From contig JBBELK010000620.1 of NCBI GenBank assembly GCA_037783545.1, forward strand, positions 2,294,001-2,358,000: a DNA stretch of 64,000 nt, given 5' to 3'. Source of the DNA: Henricia sp. BOLD:AAB3569. Taxonomy: Eukaryota > Echinodermata > Asteroidea > Spinulosida > Echinasteridae. Made by a program: the position numbers and the translations under genes. Shown piece by piece: positions 46,141 to 56,500 of the stretch (its first letter is position 1; each line of letters begins with the position of its first letter). The notes under the pieces were generated by a model. That model had not been told where the DNA came from. It worked only from the letters and a program-made list of their open reading frames with translations, and searched no databases.

Positions 46141-47200
46141 GCCCACATAGCATCTGAGAGTACACCTGTTCATATCGTTATTTAAACATCTTAGGAATGT
46201 ATATGCAGCACGATGTGGCAGATGGTATGCCCTTCCCCCTACCATTGTGTCTCAAACATCCAAGGAATTCCTTTGTTTTTAGGGGAGTGTGTGTGTTAAC
46301 AGAAGGGAAGGGAGTGTTAATATAAGGGGAGCTCGACGAGGGGTTTGGGGGTGGGGGAACGGGGTGGGGGAGGGGTGGGATCCGTTTGTCACATATCGTG
46401 CTGGATATAGTGTGGGGTTGATAGACTACCGAAGTGAATACGTCATCTTTTGTTAGTTGCCTAGGCAATGGCTCTACACTAAAAATCACTGAACCGTGTT
46501 CCTGTGCTTTTGAAATGGTAATTTTTCCAACGGTCACGGTGTTCGACCCCTAGGGATTAAGTGTTATGGCCCGGTCGCTTAATTTTTTTTTACACCACTG
46601 CGAGGGGAGAACAATGGGGTTTGTACATTTTTAGCGTCTTGAGAGGAGACTATATAATAGGTTAGGGTTCAGGGTTAGGGTTTAGGGTTGTTTATTTAGG
46701 CGTGACATAATTGAATAAACCATACCACACCATAGGCTACGCGCCGGATGAAGGTCACCCGCAAGGGTGACTCGCCGTTAAAGGAAAGTTTTCAGTAAAA
46801 AATGGGTTTTGTTTGTCTGTTTTAATTTAGCAATCATACAATACCTCCCAAAAATAATATCGACGGGGAATTTTTTTTAAGGCAATCCCCAGTTTGGATG
46901 TGGAAGCAAAAAGGTGAATTACGTTTGGAACCAGATAAATTATTTTGCAAAACATCGGTCGATCTATTTCCGGCGATATCCTTAAAATATATACAGATAT
47001 TTGAGAACGTGAAATTTCTTAAGTTATGGTAACGAGAAAAATTTGACAGACACTAAAATATCAAAATATCAATTTCCATGGGAAAAATGGGTCGCGCCCC
47101 CCCCCCCCCCCCCAGCCCAATAGAGGTTGAAATGTTGATACCATATAATTGTTCATATTTTTCTCATGACCATTCTGAAAAATGTAAGCTGAACCATTGT
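46140..47200. other. Intergenic with short telomere-like tract
   Basis: 46660-46690 reads GGTTAGGGTTCAGGGTTAGG and GTTTAGGGTT, four imperfect TTAGGG-type units. A C-run lies at about 47097-47113. No gene recognised. Confidence 0.5.
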
Positions 47201-47284
47201 GATCTCAGGTACACACACTGTCTGAAGGCCTGTCAGAGCTCTTAGGCTTATCCACAAGTGGTTGCACAATCAGCAAAGACATTT

Positions 47285-48132
47285 CAGTGAATGAGCAGTG
47301 AATGAGAAGTGAATGAGCAGTGGATGAGAAGTGAATGAGAAGTGAATGAGAAGTGGATGAGAAGTGAATGAGCAGTGGATGAGCAGTGAATGAGCAGTGA
47401 ATGAGCAGTGAATGAGAAGTGAATGAGAAGTGAATGAGCAGTGAATGAGAAGAATGAGAAGTGAATGAGAAGGATGAGCAGTGAATGAGAAGTGAATGAG
47501 AAGTGAATGAGAAGTGAATGAGAAGTGAATGAGAAGTGAATGAGAAGTGAATGAGAAGTGAATGAGAAGTGAATGAGAAGTGAATGAGAAGTGAATGAGA
47601 AGAATGAGAAGTGAATGAGCAGTGAATGAGAAGTGAATGAGAAGTGAATGAGCAGTGAATGAGCAGTGAATGAGCAGTGAATGAGCAGTGAATGAGCAGT
47701 GAATGAGCAGTGAATGAGCAGTGAATGAGCAGTGAATGAGCAGTGAATGAGAAGTGAATGAGAAGTGAATGAGAAGTGAATGAGAAGTGAATGAGAAGTG
47801 AATGAGAAGTGAATGAGAAGTGAATGAGAAGTGAATGAGAAGTGAATGAGCAGTGAATGAGCAGTGAATGAGCAGTGAATGAGCAGTGAATGAGCAGTGA
47901 ATGAGCAGTGAATGAGCAGTGAATGAGCAGTGAATGAGCAGTGAATGAGCAGTGAATGAGCAGTGAATAAGCAGTGAATGAGAAGTGAATGAGAAGTGAA
48001 TGAGAAGTGAATGAGAAGTGAATGAGAAGGATGAGCAGTGAATGAGAAAGATGATGAGCAGTGAATGAGCAGTGAATGAGAAGAATGAACAGTGAATGAG
48101 AAGAATGAACAGTGAATGAGAAGGATGAGCAG
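47285..48132. repeat. 11-bp minisatellite, over 70 copies
   Basis: Units AGTGAATGAGC and AGTGAATGAGA in alternating blocks. Eleven is not a multiple of 3, so minus-strand frames of 310 and 323 codons (Ser/His/Leu/Ile/Phe repeats) arise purely from the repeat and are rejected as genes. Confidence 0.97.
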
Positions 48133-48469
48133 TCCACCTTATATGGGGTGGGGTAGCGCGGGTGGGGTAGCGCGGGTGGGGGGGGGGGGGGGGGACAATT
48201 GATAGGTGCATTACACCCAAATCAATTATGAAAGGAGCCACGTTGATTTCATTGACCTGGAAAGTGAGCCACGTCGAATAATTGACCTAAATTTCAAAAC
48301 GCTGGTGCTCAGTGATGCGTAATCTTAAATTAATGTGTGAGGTATCACCGGAAAGCATTTGTTGTCTACTTTTGGATGGTAACATGGTTGATGCTAGAAA
48401 ATGTATATCTTTGCCACACTAGCTAGTTAAAGTTGGGTTTCCTTTTTTTTTGATACACCCTGTATAGGG

Positions 48470-49260
48470 ATCGGGAACCAATCTATGAAAGATCATGCCC
48501 ACATATCACGAACACCGCGACCCCACACATTGAAATATCCCACATTTATGTCGAAATATCGCACATATATTTTTAACATTGCATATATGTCAAATTATTG
48601 CACATATATTTTTAACAACCTGCCTTTCCCGTATTAGGGCGACCGGTTATGGGTAAAAAAGGCGTATTAGGACGACCGACCGCATTAGGGCGACCGATAG
48701 CCGGTCGTCCTAACGCCAAGTGCTTCAAAAACCATCTTTATTAGGTCAAAAACCATTTTTATTAGGTTTCTCAGCATTTTTATTAGGTTTGTAACCATTT
48801 TTGTCTAGGTTGAAAAACATTTTTATGAGAACTTTAAGTCGAAAAAATGGGTGTCAACGGCAGAGTTTCTTGCCGACAAATTTGCCGTTTTAGTGGTTCC
48901 CCAGAGCACTCTTTCCAAAACGGTCGTCCTAATACGGGAAAAGTAGTTATTTAACATCGCATACATATGAAAAAACATTGCATATATATGTCAAACTATT
49001 GCATATATATTTCAACATCGCATACATATGAAAAAACATCGCACATATATATTTAACATCGCACATATATGTCAAACATCGCACATATATTTGTGCATTA
49101 TCGAATATTGCAACGTATCACACGCCATACTTAAAGTGCTATTTTAAACACGACAGTAGCCGGTCCTCATATTCAGTCGTTGTATGTGGAATATGTGGAG
49201 CGGGAACCAGTCTAGTGTCCCTGTTTCAGGGTTTTCATTCAGCTCAGACTGGTTCCCAGT
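48470..49260. repeat. Second AGACTGGTTCC / GCACATATAT assembly
   Basis: Rearranged relative of 17350-18450. Interrupted by the element at 48625-48941. Confidence 0.7.
48625..48941. mobile_element. TIR element TTTCCCGTATTAGGGCGACC
   Basis: 317 bases with inverted ends, inserted within the GCACATATAT array. The interior repeats CATTTTTATTAGGTTT. Confidence 0.75.
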
Positions 49261-50440
49261 CCATGGAGCTGCGTATTTCGTGGCACGAATTTGGCGCTCG
49301 CACATTGCTTACGAGCCTGTGCCTTTAAGCACCCTTTTGCCGCCAAACATCTTTATGAAATTGGCCCCAGGCCAAGACCCATAACCTTACAAATGGCCAG
49401 GGATATACCCAGCGCGATATGGGGCCTAAGGACTCCCCCCCCCCCCACCCCCTAATGCCCATATATGACTCAACACGCTCTTCCCTTTTGTTACGCACCA
49501 ACTCCCAACACACTCTTCCCTTTTGTTAACGCACCAACTCCCCTGAGACACAATGGCGGAACAATGGTAGGGTGATACCTTCGGCCCCCTATCACGCTGC
49601 ATATGGCCAGGGAATCAGCACAAAAGACGCACATGATGAGGTCATCCAATGACAGTGGAGTGGCCAGGGAATAAGTACAAATTATCCACAGCAGGCAATT
49701 TCAAGCTGCATCATTTATTAGCCTTCCTAACTTCATGATATTTTGCAGAAGTTGTTATTTACAATATATTACAAGTTATTAAATAATGAATATCCATGTA
49801 CTTGAGTGATATGATTTTTTTCTTCCCAAATTAGCGAACTGAATACTTTCAAGTTCACCGTGTTGACGAACATTTTACTTGATTTACTGTAAGTATACTA
49901 AGACATACCCTATCCATAGTTCTTAAGATTTTGTTTTCTGTTCTATCCCAGGCAATGTTAATCAACTTTATGTCTTTTTGTAAGCATCAAATTCATGACC
50001 TTGAAAATGACTAATTCTTCCCCAATAATTTGAAGTCTCGTTCCAGAAATCCTTTATACATACATCATAAGACTCTGATTTGCCACCTTAGAAGTTTCAC
50101 ATGGTCAATATTGGGCGGTTATACGCTGTCACGGGTCACTAAACCCTACTGTGTTTGTCCTTCAGATTGGGGAGAGAACAATAGAGCCACGTGTAGAAAT
50201 GCACATGGCTGATAGCAGAAAAGCACGAGACTCTATTGTTCTCTTCCCGATCTGGAGGACAAACACGGGAGATGTTTAGTGACCCGTGACAGTGTGAAAC
50301 CGCTCTATAGTGAAAACGCACAGGGCATTAGAACTGGACATACATGTACATGTATTCAATTTGAAAGACTTTTGGATTCACAGAAAAACCTGGAGTAAAC
50401 AGTAAAAGCTCAAGGGAAAAAGCTTACTCAAAGCCATCTG
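49261..50440. other. Intergenic, one foldback
   Basis: About 50108-50310 is an inverted repeat (CTGTCACGGGTCACTAAAC and near-complement). The rest has no recognised feature. TTTATGAAATTGGCCCCAG at 49352 is a common repeat end also at 11876 and 51330. Confidence 0.5.
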
Positions 50441-50444
50441 AGAA

Positions 50445-51029
50445 TAGACCGATCCAGTAAGCTCCGCCCATTTTGGAATTGACCAATCACAGCCTCAGGT
50501 TCAGGTAACCAAAAAGTGGATCTCCATTTTGGTTACCCGAGTCCTCAATTTTGTGCACAGAGCTACGGCAAATGCAGCACGAGTGACGCAAAAACACCAT
50601 AAACATCATTTTTATCAGCGCAGAGGACCCTAACCGGTTTAAAACGGATTGTATAAGACTATCCTAACCTACTTTTAATCCCTTCATAAATGTGTTTTTG
50701 TGTAAACGGAAAAAACCTCACTAAAATTAGCTTGTCGTTTTGGTATGTTGTGCATTTACTGCATTCTAGATATATGTCGAGATGTTTTTGTTCGACCGCG
50801 CGCGTTACACGCATTGCAGGCGTGTTGTACGTGCATGCACACGACCGGATACTTAAGCGCACATTTTGCTTTTGTGCGTGCAGTTTCGGTGTGCGTGTTT
50901 TAATACGCGCTGACCAGGGCGCGGCACTGACGCACGGCACGGCAACGCGACTCTACTGCACACGTGCCTCACATGTGTTTCATGTTGCTAGGCAATTCCT
51001 AAATGGGCGGAGCTTACTGGATCGGTCTA
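50445..51029. mobile_element. TIR element TAGACCGATCC, copy 2
   Basis: Same ends and interior as 3631-4223, about 585 bases. Internal reading frames differ between copies, so the 163-codon frame here is not a conserved gene. Confidence 0.75.
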
Positions 51030-52450
51030 TTAACCCTAAACCACATCACTTATGTGTACAGATGCACCGACACAATCACTTGCTGTCCAAGTTAAAAATT
51101 GTGGTCTTCAGTACATGTATGTCGTTTCACTCCAATTTCTCTCCAAATCAAAAAATTGTTTGCGTTATAAAAATGGGTTAATAGTCAAAATTGTACGTCA
51201 ACTTGTGTTCTTAGCAAGAATAGCAGAACATCAGTCAATTGTAATACACATCATATAAGATTTTGACTGCTAACCATTTTTATAAAGCAAACAAGTTTTG
51301 GATTAAGCGAATTTTTTTACTAAACAACTTTATGAAATTGGCCCCAGCAGTCCAGGAGTACAGTCAGGTAAACTTTTCAGAGTCCATTCAGTCTGCAACA
51401 ATTCAGTGTAAAAAAATAAAATTACAAAGTGGAATATTGACAAATCAAATCTGGCTTACTGTTAGCAAGGTCAATTCATTCTCCTGAAAGTCTTGACAGA
51501 ATTATTTATAAGGAAAGAATTGAGAAGTTGATCATGCCTTTAGACCTTGTGTGCAAAAACATATGAGACAGGCTGAAAAATATCCTCACAATTTTTTTTT
51601 TCACTCAAAAGTTTGGATTTTTCCATCAAATCTGTACATTCCAACGCTAGAGGAGTCATTTTAAAGAAAATAAATTCTGACCAACTTCTCATCTCTTACC
51701 TTCAATTAATTTGACTTTTTGTCAAATTTTTCTTTGATCTTCGTAATGAAATGTGCATTTACATACTTAAATAATGATGATTAACTAATTAATCTTAAAT
51801 TAAACTAATTAAATGTGGACAGGGTCTATGTTTAGTTCAAAATTTAACGGATGGAAATAAACTGTATTTTTACATCGTTGGGTTTGTTACTTGCATGAAA
51901 TCTTCTGTTCTTTAAATCAAAAATAAAATGTCATCAGTTCATCTTAAAATATAAGAAAAAGGAAAATAGAGCATTTCAAATATTGTATACACCACACAAA
52001 ACTGTCTGTGTATCTTTTTGAGGTGAAGAGTTTTTGTGGAAAAATATTGAAAGAAAGGCAAATTTTCACGAGATAAAGACAAAAAACGTCTGAAATAAAG
52101 TTGCAGTTTTTTAGATCTCACAAAGAATACACAATAGACTGCAAGAAAAATAAATTTGAAAATATACTTTCAGTCATTTTCAAATGATAAAGCCATCTGA
52201 TCTAAACTCTGAATACACGTAAAATCTCATATATACATAAGACTATGTCCAAATAAGGAAATGTTCACATCCACAATTATTTCTTCTTCATTTTTGTGTT
52301 CTCATGTTGGATCAGTTTAGAAAAACTGCTAAATTCTGACATGTTTAGCCATGGGGAGTTTTGCCTACACACCTTGCCCCACTGTTTGCCTTATGTGGAT
52401 TGTCTCAAAGGTACACAACTACAGTTGAGCAGTGGGAATACAAGCAACAT
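51030..52450. other. Intergenic, AT-rich
   Basis: 51520-51690 is a reverse-oriented relative of the dispersed repeat at 14480-14640 (GAATTGAGAAGTTGATCA). Nothing else recognised. Confidence 0.35.
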
Positions 52451-52452
52451 AA

Positions 52453-52525
52453 GGCTAGGCAGCTCGGCTGGTAGAGTGCTGGTTCTGCAAAGTAGAGGTC
52501 CTGGGTTCAACTCCCAGATTAGCCA
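52453..52525 (+). tRNA. tRNA-like sequence, TGC anticodon position, probably pseudogene or SINE head
   Basis: Seventy-three bases fold as a cloverleaf: acceptor with 6 of 7 pairs, D-arm GCTC/GAGT, anticodon loop TCTGCAA, variable loop AGGTC, perfect T-arm CTGGG/CCCAG with TTCAACT. The A box and B box (GGTTCAACTCC) are good. But position 33 is C rather than the near-invariant T, there is a mismatch in two stems, and the Ala G3:U70 pair is absent. Not a confident functional tRNA-Ala. Confidence 0.45.
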
Positions 52526-52688
52526 CATTTGTTTTTCCATTTTATTAGAATTTTGACAATTCTGACAAGCAGCGACATCAAACTGCACTGATCGACTCCT
52601 TTTCCATTGAAGCTGGATAGTAGATCTGGCGCCCTCTGCTGTTTCTTTTTAGAAAGTCAATTGGCAAGAGAACAGTGTTGTACATTTG

Positions 52689-53158
52689 GGCTGCGTTCGG
52701 GCATGCAGTTCTCGTTACTCGGGAGTAATGCGTGCACATTGCACTCGGGTCACATCACGCGAACGGCAAGTCCGCAGTCTGCGTGCGCGAATGGCAATCA
52801 GTGAAGATGGCCGTCTCTTGCCATCACTGCACAAAAAAATGCCGTTTCACTGCTCACAAGAAACTGAGGAAATACAGGCCGTAAGTCGTGAGAACCTTTG
52901 ATGCCGTTTAAAACAAACCTTAGTGAGTTATTGTTTCAGTTATTGAGTTGACACGTTGGGCAAATTCACCAAAAATCCCACCCATATTCCACCATCTTCG
53001 TACAAATCACATGACTCTCGTCAGGAGTAAGAGCACACTCCCCATTTGTTGGGGAGTACCGAGAGCATACTCTCACTGACCCGAGTGTCGTTAATCTTGC
53101 CGTTCACGCACGCAGGAGTATACTCGTGTTAACACGAGTACATGCCCGAACGCAGCCG
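52689..53158. mobile_element. TIR element GGCTGCGTTCGGGCATG
   Basis: Inverted 17-base ends; interior has further inverted ACTCGGGAGTA-type motifs. No clear target duplication, so the family is not assigned. Confidence 0.65.
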
Positions 53159-53571
53159 TAGTGTTCACAACCTCTGAATGTTTGCTCTGGCGCCCTCTCT
53201 TGGTCAACTTCAAACATCACGTCAGCTCAAGTTAGATGGAAAAAGGAAAATCATAAAGCAATCCCACAATTCAGTTTGTGTCTCGGCCGACTTGGCCAAT
53301 CTGTGGTCGATCCGTTGACGATAAAGTCATCTTGTGTTTAAAGTGGCCAATACGAAGTACAATGCATTCCGACTTGACCATATTTTGAACTCATGCCACG
53401 CAAGTTCTGTGCAGTTAGCAATGGTGGGAAATAGCACCCTCTGCTAGCGATTGAGGGTGAATCACAGCAACAAGTCCAATGCGGTATTTTCAGCCTCTTT
53501 AGTAACCACTGGCATCACGAGTCATACTCTTGTTCTGATGCGAGACGAACCATCTTTGAGGCGAGGTGAAT

Positions 53572-53599
53572 TTACTTGTTGGCCGCATTACACTGAAGC
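53572..53599 (-). CDS. RASGEF1: RasGEF1 probable last exon and stop
   Basis: After a strong acceptor (TTATTTCTGTTTCAG) the frame reads K-LQCNAANK and stops. Phase fits the previous donor. The sequence does not match the usual short SSLLGR-like tail of vertebrate RASGEF1, so this is a splice-signal call. The intron before it (53600-55413) contains several transposons. No AATAAA is obvious close downstream. Confidence 0.4.
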
Positions 53600-56500
53600 C
53601 TGAAACAGAAATAAGAGAAATGACAATTTATTTAAAATTCCTTCACGCCAACTGCTTTCTCTGGTTCAACCTTTTTTTTTATCATTCGAGTCTCTTCAGA
53701 ATATTTTGAGTAAATGTTACAACAAAATGTTGATATTAAAGGAGTGTGACCAGATCACTTTTTTTTACCCATAACTCCCCGGGACTTACCTTATGGGTCA
53801 TGAGATTTTTATATCATAACATCCGTTATATTTTTCTGATTACGAAACTGAAACTCCCGCGCTTCTAGGCCGCATATTTCCGAGGATATCGTCGAAAATC
53901 CACCGATTATTTGTAAACTAATTTTCCAGTATCAACGTTTATCCGCTGAAAGCCGACTCGATAGTTTTGTTCAATTTTTACTGGAAATTGCGAATGTTTT
54001 CGGGTTTTTGGGACATGGGAGGTGTGTATGGGAGTTACTTGATAATATTGGTAAGTTACATCGAAAACTATTTTCCAGAAACTCTGGTCACGCTCCTTTA
54101 AGTGGGCCCTCCCACTGTGCGATTTTTGCCACGAATTTCGTACGATTATGTATAGAGTATATAGACAGTTTCTGGCAATTTCACAAAATCGTACCTAATC
54201 GTTGAAAATTCGTGGCAAAAATCGCACAGCGAGAGGCCCGCTTTAAACAGATGCAGCTTTTTTCAAATTCAAAATGTCTTGTATCATCACGAGTCTAGTA
54301 TTTCTGAAGACGAACAGAGCGCACTGTTCGAAACGTTGAGTTCACACTCACCGGTTCTTTTCAGAACCACACATATGCACCCTCTGCAGTCGCGCAGGCT
54401 AGGTCGAGTTTTCGCGACCATAAGTAGAAATCTGTGGCGGATCCACGCTCATTGAAATACAAAAACACAATGGAAATTTCTGGCAGTGCCCAGATACCGC
54501 CTGGAATTTTCAATGTGTTTTTGTATTTTAATGAGCGTGGATCCGCTACAGATTTCTATTTATGGTCGCGAAAACTTGACCTAGCCTGTGCGACTTATAC
54601 TACCTTTTTGCAGAGCAAACCCATACACATGTTGATTTCCACCATGCATAGCCTTAAAGATAGTATACATGATTGGTAAACTGTTACAAATAGTTTTTAT
54701 CCCCCTGTGTGATTGAAGATATGCATGATTAAAACCAACCTGAGCAAAAACCAGCCCCGTACTTCATCTAACTTTTGAGAAAACAGTCAAAAAAGGGTTT
54801 GCAGTCATTTCGCTCCAAAACCACTTCGCCCTGAACCACGACCTGTGCACGAAGTGGTTTTGGGGCGAAGTGGCATTTGAGCGATGTAGTGTTTGGACGA
54901 AGTGATTTGGGGCGAAATGGCACTCGGGCGAAGTGGTTTGGAGGCGAAATGGCACTTGGGCGAAATGGTTTTGGGGCGAATTGAATTTTCGTCTCATGAG
55001 ACGAAAACTAATTGTTTTACTCATTTCTCAAAGACTATAGCACTTCAGACAAAACCATTTTAGGGGAAGTTTTCTACGGTCATAGTGTTTATATTGTGTA
55101 AGTTAGGTGTAAATCTGTGAACATTTCTGATTTTCGAGATTACCAATGATGTATACTGCCTTTAAGTCTTACTTATCGACATGTCTAGACAAAGTAGATG
55201 AATAAGTCAAAGTTTTGATGCTTAAGATTTATCATAGACCCTTTGCATGGTCGGCCATGACAGGGGGGCAGCTGCACAGTCACCATGCATCAAGCACAAG
55301 GAGGCACTCTGTAGATCTATTGTCACATCATTTAAATATGAAAACCAGCCCCCTGTCATGGCCGTCGGTGCAAAGCATCCATTGAAATGTTACCAAACCA
55401 ACAAGTAACTTACTTGAGACTCTTGTATTGGTCTCGTTCATAGTTTGTTTCTGGTCCTTCGCTCTCGTATGACGCCAGATAAAGTGCTGGATAGAATCAA
55501 AACAAAGATGAATAATCAAATTCCAATTAATTCTGAATAGTTACAAAACAACCTCAGCAATTCAAACCAATAATTGATTTAGTGGTTGTATTTCTCACAT
55601 AGCAACAAAAGAAACGCAGAAATTTTCTCCATTTTTTAATTAAAAAAAAACAGTAAATCTGAGAGTGGGAATTGTTAGCACACAGAAGCTTTATGCAGTC
55701 ATGCATAATGAAGCTTTTATGGGCAATTCCCAAAATTAGGGGTCCAAAAGTGTGACATGCTTTTTAAGATTTCCAAGTGTTTTTAATGATTGAAAGTGGT
55801 TTCCCAGCAGAAAATAATTAATGTTTGTGTGTAGATATGGCACCAAGGTTAATGCAAACTCATTCTACAGCCAATTTTCATCGGCGTAGGTAACCCGGGA
55901 CACCAAACTCCTATTCAATACCATGGAACAAATTATAAGCCTTTATGGTCTTTTGTTTTGAATATTTTTCAGGAATCAGAAAACAAAATATTGAAGAAAA
56001 TGATGCTGCCCCCTATAATCACAGGCCACAGTCCATTACTGAGAATTTGTGGTCATAAGTGGTGATTTTTGAAGCAGAGGGTTGTCGTACGTAACTAGGA
56101 CACTAAACATTTTGGACCCCTAATTTTGGGAATTACCCTGATTACAAAAGAAATTTTCAACTAAACTGAAAATGTTCATTCCGTTTGTTGCTCAGTAATT
56201 CTTTTGTGAACCAAACACGACTTGTTACGAGGTTTTCCATCTATCAATATGAACTTCAACAGCATTCTGACTGGACTCGTGATAAGCATACTATGTACAC
56301 AGGGGCATACTGGCTCATTATTCATATTAAGAAAGAACATCTCTCTAAATGTTCTTATCCACAAGAAAGCAGAAGTGTCCTAAGTTTGACTTACAATTTT
56401 CTGAGAATACTGGTGCTGTGAGTAGGTAGTTGAGAGCCTGCCTGTCTCTTGGGTATGGACATTCAACTTGCTTCCACGTCATGAATTCAGTCACCTGCTT

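Noticed and set aside
47205-48241. Overlapping 310- and 323-codon frames on the minus strand
   Set aside because: They are translations of an 11-bp minisatellite. All frames give the same Ser/His/Leu/Phe repeat and there is no non-repeat domain.
50690-51181. 163-codon plus-strand frame
   Set aside because: Lies mostly inside a TIR element; the homologous element at 3631-4223 does not preserve the frame.
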